DNA of 64,000 nt from Molanna angustata (Eukaryota > Arthropoda > Insecta > Trichoptera > Molannidae): the NCBI GenBank assembly GCA_963576475.1, contig OY754973.1:5406893-5470892 (forward strand), read 5' to 3'. The notes under the pieces were generated by a model, which was not told where the DNA came from, did not search any database, and saw only the letters and a list, made by a program, of their open reading frames with translations. This document shows positions 1 to 10,339 of the stretch, in pieces (position 1 is the first letter of the stretch; the number at the start of each line of letters is the position of its first letter). The translations under genes and the position numbers were made by a program.

Positions 1-394
1 ATCAAATATATTTACGTAATATCTATCTATATTTAATAAACGTTTATTTAACGCCATGCCTGTATTTACTTTAGAAATGTAAACATTGGCTTAAGTGTGA
101 ACTAAGAAAATATTTACCAAATAATATGTATATATTATGTTATATCTGTCATGGCGACGTAGAGGTTTCATCGAATAACAATTTTTCACATACTCAACTA
201 TAAAAATATTTTGGATTCGTTTTCTCATCTTAAACTAAATTATTCTCAAAAGTAAACATAAAAGCTCTCAGAAGAGGAATATCATTGGCGTATAAAAGGA
301 CATAAGTTGGTTTCAATAAATAATTTACATAATCTAGTATTTTCGTTAATCATCATCTAGTGTTCAAGAGAAAAATTTATTCAGACTTTTGCAG
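1..394. other. AT-rich sequence, no gene seen
   Basis: This stretch is AT-rich. I see no open frame with recognisable protein similarity, no tRNA or rRNA, and no repeat that recurs elsewhere in the window. Confidence 0.6.
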
Positions 395-724
395 GTAAAC
401 GGAGCTTGAATTATACGACACAACGACGAGATCTACAATATGTACAGAGAGCCAAACGTTATAAAGGTAATAAAAATAGGGAGGTTGCGATGGGCAGAAG
501 ACGTGGAAACAATGGACAATGAAAGAGTGCCAAAGATGATCCTGCACACAAACGCTAAAAAAAGGCGAAGCGTTAGTAGACACAAGCTCCTATGCCTGGA
601 TGGCGTGCAGCGGAATGTGGAGGCTGTTGGTGTAAGGGACTAGGTGGGTGCTTGCCAGGATAGAGGGAGATGGCGGGGAATGCTGGAGGAGGCCAAGGCT
701 CGAAACGGGCTGTGGAACCATTAA
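395..724 (+). pseudogene. non-LTR retrotransposon ORF2 C-terminal tail, one in-frame stop
   Basis: This is a remnant of the extreme C-terminus of an insect endonuclease-reverse transcriptase. The reading contains the tail signature MYREPNVIKVIKIGRLRW, then a degraded GRP-rich linker, then VEAVGVRD. An in-frame TAG lies at 641-643. The same frame continues as DRGRWRGMLEEAKARNGLWN to a natural stop at 722-724. In intact relatives this tail follows the RT domain and reads LRWLGHV..RM....RGRPRLRW..D..W..A..R..W...L.EA...GL. Endonuclease and RT are absent, so this is a dead, 5'-truncated copy. The GATGATGATG run just after the stop is the usual short-repeat 3' tail of such LINEs. Clade (RTE, Jockey or relative) cannot be settled from this tail. 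Confidence 0.85.
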
Positions 725-795
725 TGACGATGATGATGAGTAGTTATCTTAAAAGTGTATTGCTTGCTTCGTATGCCGACTTTGTATTATATGCT

Positions 796-1010
796 GACCG
801 CCGTGGCACAGTTGGTAAACCGTTCGGTTTCTGTGTGGACGTCCTGGGTTCGATTCCCAGCAGAGGAAAAATTTATTAAAATTCATTTATCACGCAAATA
901 ATGCTTTTTTGGGCTGAAAACAATGGTTAGTTGGAAGAAATTGCCATATGGCAATAAACTCGCCACTTGTGCAGGGTGCAAAGAAGTGTTCATTATTTAT
1001 TTATTTATTT
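796..1010 (+). repeat. tRNA-derived SINE, type A
   Basis: A tRNA-like head carries an A-box-like TGGCACAGTTGG near 804 and a B box GGTTCGATTCC at 847-857, the internal promoter of RNA polymerase III. The body includes the element-specific string GCCATATGGCAATAAACTCG, and the copy ends in a (TTAT)n run near 990-1010. Related bodies occur near 37.1, 41.4, 51.1, 53.9 and 58.5 kb. It encodes no protein and would depend on a partner LINE to move. Confidence 0.8.
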
Positions 1011-1074
1011 TGTGAAACGTGGAAATGCTGAAGATTGATAAGATCATTGACGCAGATTTATGACAAAACTATAT

Positions 1075-1195
1075 TTCTTCTTCGTCTTCTTGTACCGCTC
1101 CTAATGAGGTTTAACCACCAGACTGAACTCATCACAATCTTGAGCTAACCCTAATTAATAGCAACTGTCTGAGATTTTTAATCCAAGATGTTCAT
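1075..1195 (-). pseudogene. LINE C-terminal tail remnant with GAA-type 3' tail
   Basis: Read on the minus strand, a short degraded tail gives LGLAQDCDEFSLVV. This matches the better preserved LIRLAQDRDEFGVMVANI of the copy near 46.5 kb. The plus strand begins with TTCTTCTTCGTCTTCTT, the complement of a GAA-repeat 3' tail. Only the last 30-40 codons remain, with a frameshift. Confidence 0.55.
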
Positions 1196-1264
1196 TAACA
1201 TCCCATCCCCAATGAAAAAAAATAGTAGGTACCTGAAGAATTTAATGGTATTAAAAATCGACCA

Positions 1265-1440
1265 CGAAATATTTATTTTTTCTTCTTCTACTATTTTATC
1301 AGATCCTCCCGACGTTGAATATTGCTAGAGAGTAGGTACATCTGGCTATTTGCGGCGGCACGAAACAGTTCCTCCACGATCCCCGACCATTATTGCACAT
1401 CGCGGAGCCATGAAATTCGTCTCCTGCCGACACCCCTTTT
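1265..1440 (-). pseudogene. LINE ORF2 C-terminal tail remnant
   Basis: The minus strand reads GVGRRRISWLRDVQ, a stop, then WSGIVEELFRAAANSQMYLL. This is the typical tail RRGVGRRR.SWLRNIR.WTGI.S..ELFR.A..R of a second insect LINE group. Remnants of the same group occur near 26.8, 41.2 and 52.8 kb. A short AGAAGAAG run follows the tail on the minus strand. The copy is truncated upstream and carries an internal stop. Confidence 0.75.
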
Positions 1441-1930
1441 TATCGCCCCTAATTATTATCCGTCATTGGTTAGTTTTTTTACGCATTATTCAAAAAATTC
1501 ACTATACCTCATAGATCGCGAAACTTACTCACTTTACGGAGAATTGCTATTGCTAAGTCATTTGTCAAAACCAAGTCTTCATCCTTAAATCTTTGTGCCA
1601 TTTTTCGGCAGACAAGAAGATGCTAATCGTTCTGGACCCGCAATTGCAAGATACATATTCTTATCGTCCTATACCCCACCAGTAATGGCTCTTTTTACAT
1701 ATTATAATGATTAATCCAGTGTTTTCTCTAGCCTTTTTTGTTGGTACTTGTTAATTGCATACAATCTTGTATATTTTATTTTTATTTTATTTTATTAAAA
1801 AGGGTACATCGACAGACATCCAGCTTACAACTTTCATAAAAAGAAAATAATATTGGTTATTATTATGAGTGCTGGACGTCCATATTATGGATGCACACAA
1901 AATTACATGAGCTCATATTCAATCACACAA
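1441..1930. other. no gene; stray unit of the 71-bp repeat and a T-rich insertion
   Basis: The string TTAATTGCATACAATCTTG at about 1750 matches a piece of the 71-bp tandem unit located downstream. About 150 bp beginning with a run of TTTTATTTTA separates it from the array, as if an A-tailed retroelement in reverse orientation had inserted into an older, longer array. No reading frame is supported. Confidence 0.4.
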
Positions 1931-2215
1931 AATTTCACACTTTGGTTTACCGTGAAATCTTCTTAAATAATTCAGAGTAAAACGTTACTTGCATAAAATA
2001 TTGTATCATTGAAAGATTTACCCTGAAATCTTCATAAAGAATTCGGAGTAAACCGTTAATTGCATACAATCTTGTATCTTTGAATGGTTTAAGCTGAAAT
2101 CTTCTTAAAGAATTCAGAGTTATCCGATAATTGTATACAATCTTGTATCTTTGAATGGTTTACTCTGAAATCTTCTTAAAGAATTCAGAGTAAACCATTA
2201 TATAGTTAAACTGGT
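1931..2215. repeat. 71-bp tandem repeat, about 4 units
   Basis: The anchor GAAATCTTC recurs at 1954, 2025, 2096 and 2167, exactly 71 bp apart. Units are diverged, with the last two most alike. Each unit boundary forms an inverted repeat: in the last unit AATGGTTTACTCTGAA pairs with TTCAGAGTAAACCATT across a 14-nt loop, so every unit could extrude a hairpin with a stem of about 16 bp. Confidence 0.85.
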
Positions 2216-3368
2216 ACACTAAATTAATATAAAGTACGCTGTTACACTGTGAGTACCAGTATACCTGCATATATTGAATCAATATAATATGCATTAAACG
2301 AATTTGATTTATTTTCTTTACGTTATTTTAAATTCAAACTCAATAAGACAATAATTTATGTTATTTTTACTGTATTATTTGTGCAGGTGTTCAATACCTG
2401 AGTCTCATCCACTAATATGTTTTATTTTTTTACATTTTATAATATGAAAACACCTGTTCGTATTTAAATAAATTGAATTATAGTTTCCAGGAAAATGGAG
2501 TTCAACGCCCAGTGAAGCTGTGAAACTAAATAATATCTCGGTGATCAAATTTATCAATAACATTTGATTTTAATATGAGTTGAACATTTATGTATCAAAC
2601 AAAATAAATCACATCTCTTTTCTATTATTTTCTAACTGTTGATGAAGAAAATAATTCATTGATACTTTCTGCAAACATTTTTTTTTTATTTTAAATAAAA
2701 AATATATATATAATTTGTTAATACCAGGAATTCGTATAATTTTTTACCTATTTATAATTTGTAAAAATATACCACAAAGTAATACCGAAATCAAATGTAG
2801 ATAATATTTAAAAAAATTAAAAATACTCGATAAAAAATAATCTTCCAGATAATTTATTTATTTATTAAGAGAAAAAAACAATTACACATAACACATACAC
2901 ATTTTTGTTTTATAAATAATAAAGTTGATTTATGTGTACAATCACAAAATTTCCCATAAAGAAGTTACAATGAAAACATAGACGTGCTTAGACATCATTT
3001 ATACATATAATAAATAGAAATGGTCCTAGGATTGAACCTTGACCCGATGTAACATACTGAGTATCAGAATGGTAAGCAATAAAATATGTACGTATGATTG
3101 TTGGAATCCATTCCTTGGTTTTCTACGTTTAAATAAATACAGAAAACCTTTATTACTTTTGTGTTGACTTTATTGAGCCTAATTGCAAAAAATAATCTAT
3201 CGTATTAGAAAATTATTATGTTTATCATATTCTTCATCGAGGACTAATCCAACACTAGGTTCTTATGTGAAATACTTGTGTGCCAAATGTGATAATGTTC
3301 GGTCATTATAAAACGAATTAGTGGAAAAATACTGTAATCTATTTTGTTTGTTATAAAGAGATGTAGTG
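2216..3368. other. AT-rich sequence, nothing recognised
   Basis: There are short A and T runs and small AT tracts. I found no protein similarity, RNA gene or recurring element in this interval. Confidence 0.5.
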
Positions 3369-3509
3369 AAGAGCTTTAAATTTATAATTTTTAAGGTTAT
3401 TGTTTATTGCAGATTATCTACGTATATTGTGCTGAGATTGTATTATGAAAGTTTCGTCACAATCTATCGGTGTGTGTGCTGTGTACTATGTGCGGCGTGT
3501 TTTTTCTAC

Positions 3510-3571
3510 TTTATCATTTACTTTGCTTACCTTCGATTAATTATTAATCGAAGGATTAAGTAAATGATAAA
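3510..3571. repeat. 62-bp imperfect palindrome inside FB-1 copy
   Basis: The inner 25 bp are a perfect inverted repeat (CCTTCGATTAAT, one central T, ATTAATCGAAGG). Outer arms TTTATCATTTACTT and AAGTAAATGATAAA continue the pairing with a 3-nt indel. Other FB-1 copies lack this palindrome at the corresponding place. Confidence 0.85.
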
Positions 3572-3678
3572 TTATTTGTAATTTTGAATATTTGTATATC
3601 TAACACTCGCTGAGACCCCATTAGCTTTTGAAGGATATATGATGTGAGCTTCTCAATTTTTTGAACTGTCAAATATAA

Positions 3679-3851
3679 AGTTGATTTGTTATGAAAATAT
3701 AAAAATATTTGGTATTCTTTTGTATTTATTAGATTATCGACGCGTTTCGTCCTAGGCACATCGTCAGAATAATGCTCTACAAGACTGAGACTAGTAATTA
3801 TATACAAAATTTACATGACAAGTGTATAAAATCGATCGACAAACAAAATTT
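3679..3851. mobile_element. 173-bp retroelement-like insertion with 12-bp target site duplication
   Basis: The 12-mer TGTCAAATATAA stands at 3667-3678 and again at 3852-3863. FB-1 copies near 15.84 kb and 57.3 kb have the site once and uninterrupted. The insert contains GACGCGTTTCGTCCTAGGC, a motif type often seen near insect retroelement 3' ends. A 12-bp duplication fits target-primed reverse transcription better than a cut-and-paste transposon. The element family is not identified. Confidence 0.75.
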
Positions 3852-4071
3852 TGTCAAATATAAGTGACCCCAAGCTCAGGAAACTCAAATCGCTAATATG
3901 GCACATCACTTTCGTAAAATGGCATTGAAGAATTATTTAGTTTCCATGAAAAAATGTTCAAAACAAAAATAATTTTACAAACTCGTTTCATGAAAATGAT
4001 TAAAACTTTCCATACAAAATTTTAGTACTTAATTAAGTGACGGTATAGAGTCGGCTACAACTCACTCGTAT

Positions 4072-4929
4072 TTAAAATATTTAAGGTACCACTCTTTTGC
4101 TACAAAAATCTTTAATTTTTTTAAAATAGTTTTGTTAAATAAAATTCAGGTAATTTATCTTGAAATGAATACAAACGAATCAATTATGTCAACTGATAGA
4201 ATATGAAATTTCTTGTTATTGGAAGATGGAGTCATTTATACTTCGTTCGATTTTTAAGTTTAAAACTCAAATATAATGCCGTTGCTTCTGTTGGCAATAC
4301 GAATTGGAAAGGTGAGCATAATAAAAATAAAAATAGGTACAATCTATTTTTATCTACATGGCAACTTGGATATCACCTAGAGTGAACTCACTAAAAACAC
4401 CTTAATTTGCATAGAATTATTAATTTTCGCGTCGTATTTATTTGTCGATCGGTTGACACACGAAAAATATTCTCCATTTTGTTCGTTATATGTATCGATT
4501 TTAAAATGCACAATAAAATTTCGCATTGGGTCGATTATACATTTTTAATTTGCTTAAAAAACACGTTTTTCACACGAAAAACATAGATTATCTTATATAT
4601 CTACCTATGTACTCACCTGAGTAATAATCACTATAAGTGTTTCATATATCTATATATACCTACATAATTATGTAAATATGACTGGCATCAAATTAAATTA
4701 AATATTAATTTGTTAAATTATTGATTGTATTAAGACATTAAGAAAAGTCAAATATTAAGAAAAAAACTTCTTCGGGTTGTTGAAGTTTTTTTATTTTATT
4801 TTCTATTTTAAATATTCTTAAATATTCATGAAATTGTAGATTATATTTTAATGTATGCACCTGTGTGTCTGTACTTTATGAATGTATTGGGTTTGTTAGT
4901 TTTCTTATTTTTATAGTTCTCATAAAGTT
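4072..4929. other. AT-rich sequence, nothing recognised
   Basis: I see no similarity to known proteins or to the repeats described elsewhere in the window. The 60-codon frame at 4203-4385 has no recognisable feature. Confidence 0.5.
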
Positions 4930-4949
4930 TAATATCTATCAAATATTAG

Positions 4950-5242
4950 TTATTTTAATATATGACAAATTTTTAACACATCTAAATAGAGGAATATTAT
5001 TGGAGAACCAGGAACTCAAGTGATCACGTAAGTCTGCCATTGGCTGACTTACGTGATCACTTTTTGCGCTTGCACAACGTTCACCAATCATGCCTTCTCA
5101 TTGAGTTCCCTACCAATCCAATTTTTGAATGAACAATATATTTTAATCATGAAAATTTGTTCGTTTGAAAATAAGCCATCTATAGATAGATTGGTTTGGA
5201 AAATATCCAATGTTTGCTTATATGCAATTATAAAAATATTCG
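4950..5242 (+). mobile_element. TCGA-end foldback element, internally deleted copy
   Basis: Family landmarks are AATAGAGGAATATTATTGG and GAGAACCAGGAACTCAAG on the left, TTACGTGATCACTTTTTGCG, CACAACGTTCACCAATCATG, and the loop CGTTTGAAAATAAGCCATC. The copy ends in TCCAATGTTTGC and AAAAATATTCGA at 5242, the constant terminus. Much of the right arm is missing. Within it, GTGATCACGTAAGTC and its complement form a 15-bp stem hairpin at about 5021-5061. No protein is encoded. Confidence 0.75.
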
Positions 5243-5444
5243 AGTTAATTTTTGTTGACAGAGTCTGATCCAAATATTACATTTTTTACGTTTTATTATT
5301 ATAAAATTTATTGAAAATATTACACAAACATACATATTTTACAAAACAATAACAGTAAATGATCAAGACGAAAAAGAAAATAAATAATAATAACAATAAA
5401 AGTAATTACGTAAGGGACTTAATAAATCTTTTTAAATTAAAGAA

Positions 5445-5560
5445 TTACTTACTTACTTTCCGTGTCCGGAGCACCATCATATTCGTAGCCCCCAATAACA
5501 CGGAACACGGAAGGAGCCTCCACGTAGATTGAGTTTCGGCTAATTCGGAAAAGCAATCGG
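5445..5560 (-). pseudogene. LINE 3'-end fragment
   Basis: The minus strand contains AATATGATGGTGCTCCGGAC followed by ACGGAAAGTAAG. This matches the end of the LINE tail near 42.69-42.73 kb, which reads AATATGATGGTGTTCCGGAC then ACAGAAACTAAAG. It lies head to head with the plus-strand 5' fragment that starts about 15 bp away. Confidence 0.5.
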
Positions 5561-5574
5561 GCGTCCCTGGAAAC

Positions 5575-5775
5575 GGCAGAATGCCGGCCAATCCTTCCAC
5601 CACTGGAGCACCAACCAATAAAACGAGCTTGTCAAAAAGGCCTTTTTCAAGTCCAACCCTACTGACAATTTCGATTAATATCGAAGGCTTATCAACTGAC
5701 AAGGAAAATCTGCTAAGCAATATTTGTAAAGAATTACTAGCAATATTTTTCAATATTTTCCACAAGACCAAAAAT
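5575..5775 (+). pseudogene. LINE endonuclease N-terminus fragment
   Basis: The plus-strand frame opens MPANPSTTGAPTNKTSL, runs through a proline/serine-rich stretch and then reads LLTISINIEGLSTDKENLL. The pattern L..NIEG(L/I)S..K..LL is the first beta strand and helix of the APE-type endonuclease domain of insect LINEs, preceded by the usual low-complexity N-terminus. The frame then decays into AT-rich sequence, and no catalytic residues of the domain remain. This is the only clear 5'-end LINE fragment in the window; the other LINE remnants are all C-terminal. Basis: family pattern recalled, not aligned. Confidence 0.6.
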
Positions 5776-5879
5776 CTCATATATTATAAAGTAGCAATAA
5801 TTCAAAACATGTTAAAGTACCACATATTTTTTATTATATGCAATGACAATAAGTATCGAATGGGAGAATGAAACTTATT

Positions 5880-6770
5880 TTTGTTTATTTTATAAATCAT
5901 ACCATCGGGTTGGCAAAGAGAACAGGACGTTATTAAACCCCATGGCTATAATATACAAAAGGAGAAAAAAGGATGTCCATGTATCGAAATAAATACTTAC
6001 AGTACTTAATGAATTCAAATTACCACAATTAATGAATATCGTGTGAATTCTTATTACAATTTGAGATTTTCATTTGGTGTGCTAAGTGATCTTATCTGAA
6101 CTAAAAACGCTCTCCCAAAACGATTAAAATGCAATAAAACAGTTATTACACTTGACCCAACATCGTATACATATTTTTAAAATTAATTACCGTACAGTAA
6201 TAAAGACCCAATAGTCTAAATTAAACAAAATGCCGAAACGAATAAAGAATAAAAAAATATTTGCCGAATTTGTCAACAAAAGTTTTGCATAAAAATAAAA
6301 ATAAATTAACCTGACCTGAGATAGCGGGACGAGGCGAAAGGGATCAAAATATCGTACCGAGCTAAAACGTAAGCGATGCCAATTTTCGGGTCTTTCGACT
6401 ATTTTCCCGTGTGATTGGGAGTCGTTATGGAAAATTTTGCTTTAGAAATTGACATGGGTATTCAATAAGCGGTCGAATTTAAATTAACCCGCATTATTTA
6501 TTGAAAGCAGAGGATGATTGCCAACATATTTTATTGAAGAAATAAATATGCTGTTAATGGGAGTTATATTTTTATTTTATTTTACACAAACTAATTAATT
6601 TAAATAAAATAGAATTTAAAACAATTTGTAAATGATTCAACATAATACTAAAGTAACTGTTTTACTAGATCCAAAGAGAACATTGCCAAGACTAACTTTT
6701 TTAATTGTCTTCTTCGATGCCCTATAATGTGATGTGCATAGCAGTCCACGAGTTTAAATATTTTATTATG
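5880..6770. other. AT-rich sequence, nothing recognised
   Basis: I see no reading frame, RNA gene or recurring element here. Confidence 0.5.
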
Positions 6771-7639
<869 letters not shown>

Positions 7640-7640
7640 T

Positions 7641-8137
<497 letters not shown>

Positions 8138-8253
8138 GGTGCTATTAAATCATTTAATCCAATAGTATGCACTTTTTTTATTCCAATAACTAAAAATATG
8201 AGTATATAAAAAATGCTCTTAAGGGGGCGACTGCTGCCAACGCGCAACGTAGC

Positions 8254-8255
<2 letters not shown>

Positions 8256-8343
<88 letters not shown>

Positions 8344-8637
8344 GTCTACGTAGGGGACGCCAGCTATTAGGATTTGGGTCCATTTTACTCTTCCGAAGAA
8401 GCGCACTACGTAGCGTTGGGAGGGGTTTGCAATCTAGAAAAGAGTTTATTAATTCGGATTTTAAAAAGACCCGGGTTGTACGAAGGTGGAAACACAGAAT
8501 TCGGAAGATCGTTTCACAGTCGGGCTGCTGTGTTAATAAAGGAGTTCGAGAAGCGACTTGTTCGTATATGTTGAAGGTCCACTGTGAATGGATGCTGCGA
8601 TTGAGTGAAGCGAGTGACTCTGTTGCGAGTGGGGAGC
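8256..8637 (-). pseudogene. 5'-truncated LINE 3' end with 83-nt poly(A) tail
   Basis: On the minus strand this is the C-terminal end of a non-LTR reverse transcriptase, containing RTSRFSNSFINTAARL and WN or its mutated form, LPNSVFP, YNPGLFKIRINKLFS and the stop, then about 55 bp and an uninterrupted run of 83 A (plus-strand T at 8256-8338). It matches the copy at 48.17-48.46 kb with only about three substitutions over roughly 295 bp. It is truncated at its 5' end. The pure long tail marks a recent insertion; it sits inside the left arm of the TTAA-foldback element. Confidence 0.9.
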
Positions 8638-8712
8638 TGAATTGCATCATTACTACAAAACGAATCATTTTGGAAAAAATAAACTCTTAATAAATAAGTT
8701 AGTTTGGATATT

Positions 8713-9761
8713 CCGACTGTCGATTTGTTCAGGAGAACTTTGTTCTCTTAACATATCGACAATGTTTCAAGCCAGGATACGCGAGAATTGTATGCAGAGG
8801 TCTACTTTTTTCACGGCTTTTCCAACTTTGAAGTCAAAAAACACCAACTTAGAGGCTTCGCAGCATATATGTTCCATGCACGGATTTACTCAGAATTCGG
8901 AGTAGAACATGTCGTATGTCTGTGTGTGTGTGTCTGTGTGTGTGTGTGTGTGTGTATGTGTGTGTGTGTCTGTATGTGTGTCTGTGTGTGTGTGTGTGTA
9001 TCCCTTATAACTTTTGATCCGCTCAATTTACAGAACCCAAAATTTCAGAATATATAAACAGTTATAGGCCTACAAAACTTTTATACTTTGAAGAAGTTTG
9101 AATTTTTGTTTCAGTCAGGGGTTATCAACTTTTGAATTTTTACTTTATTTTTCCATATATCTCAGAAACAATAAAAGCTAGAATGCTGAAAATTGGTATA
9201 AACATAGACAAATACAAAATTACAAATTGATTTTTTCAAAAAATTCCAGGGTTTCTCAAACATTTTTTATTCAGAAAAATATTTTTTTATGATAAATTTA
9301 TGAGTTTAACTGCCTATATTTCCAATTTTTTTAAAAATATCGAAAAAAGCCGAAACAGCCCAACTAGATAATTTAATTTTCTATAAAAAATATTAACATT
9401 GTATTACCACATCTCAAACTTTTTTTAACAATTTTTATAAAAATTGAATTTAGTGACGACATTGCTACATACATTTTGTATGGCAGTCACCTATACACAA
9501 TATGTAAGAAGAATTAATATTTTGATAGGTACTTAATCTCCAAACATACATACAGAACCATCATGCTGTTTTCATATTCCGGGTAGGAAAACAGGACTGA
9601 CCTCCATACTGTCCTATCTTGACATACATACCAACATGTGTTAAAATTTTCAATAATTTGGATTTATGGGTTTATAGTTTGATTCTTATTCTTCAACTAT
9701 ACATGCAACTATACATGCTATCGCTATCGACAGTTGGATCTCATGTGTTACATGCAACTAG
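8713..9761. mobile_element. unknown ~1.05-kb insertion in the TTAA-foldback element
   Basis: Sequence of the TTAA-foldback family stops at TTTGGATATT (8712) and resumes near TATAAAGAAAAATATAAC (about 9762). The block between is absent from the other two copies. Its left edge CCGACTGTCGAT (8713-8724) is an 11 of 12 inverted match to ATCGACAGTTGG at 9726-9737, a possible short terminal repeat. It contains a GT array and TTATAACTTTTGATCC just after it. It has no protein similarity and the family is not identified. Confidence 0.5.
8919..8999. repeat. (GT)n microsatellite, interrupted
   Basis: About 80 bp of GT dinucleotides are broken by CT and AT steps. It lies inside the unknown insertion. Confidence 0.9.
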
Positions 9762-10339
9762 TTATAAAGAAAAATATAACATAATTGTTAAATTAGGTAT
9801 ATTCTGTATATATTCTTGTAGGAAAATAATAAGCATACCCCGATTTTTGATATTTATCTTAAATTAAAAAAAAAAAATATGTGGTAGGGCAATATATTTT
9901 ATTATAAATTAAAGAAGAACAAAATACCTGGGAAAATATGATGTGACGTTGCATTAATGCATCATGTCAAGTCAACAAACCAAAAAAACTTTTATTTCTC
10001 AATGGCGCTGAATGTAAAATATTTTTTTAGGTTTATTAACTAATCCTGAAGCATTAATGCAACGTTACATCATATTTTTCAAGATATTTTTGACTTCTTT
10101 TATAAAAGTATTGAACTACGCCTTATAGTTTATTAAAAATATAAGATAAACGTTCGTTGAAAATCGGGGTATGCCATTATTTTTCTACAAGCATATACAC
10201 AGAATAATAAGTTAAGGTATATTTTTCTTTATCAAAACCCAAACTATCTAAATTATTTTCAAAACGATTTGATTAGAAATAATGATGGTAAATCAAAATG
10301 AAAAATGGGTACGTTGGGGGCAGTCCCCCTTTCACATAT

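Larger units (their letters stand above)
3369..4071. mobile_element. FB-1 foldback element copy, interrupted
   Basis: This interval aligns by eye with one arm of the large FB-1 palindrome at 57.1-58.3 kb. Shared landmarks in order are AATTTTTAAGGTTATTGTTTATTGCAG, split here as AATTTTTAAGGTTATT then TATTGCAGATTATC; GAAAGTTTCGTCACAAT; a GTGTGTGCTGTGTACTATG run; ACTCGCTGAGACCCCATTAG; GTGACCCCAAGCTCAGG; and the terminus GGCTACAACTCACTCG ending at 4071. A hairpin insertion (3510-3571) and a 173-bp insertion (3679-3851) interrupt it. It has no coding capacity. Confidence 0.75.
8223..10331. mobile_element. TTAA-foldback element carrying two later insertions
   Basis: The left end begins after TTAA (8219-8222) with GGGGGCGACTGCTGCCAACG. 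The right end, near 10313-10331, has GGGGGCAGTCCCCCT but has lost the flanking TTAA. Between them, the body at 9785-10310 matches the complete elements at 44.4 and 60.9 kb (ATTCTTGTAGGAAAATAATA, GACGTTGCATTAATGC, AATGGCGCTGAATG). Two blocks absent from those copies interrupt it: a LINE 3' end at 8256-8637 and an unknown sequence at 8713-9761. No transposase is encoded. Confidence 0.8.
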
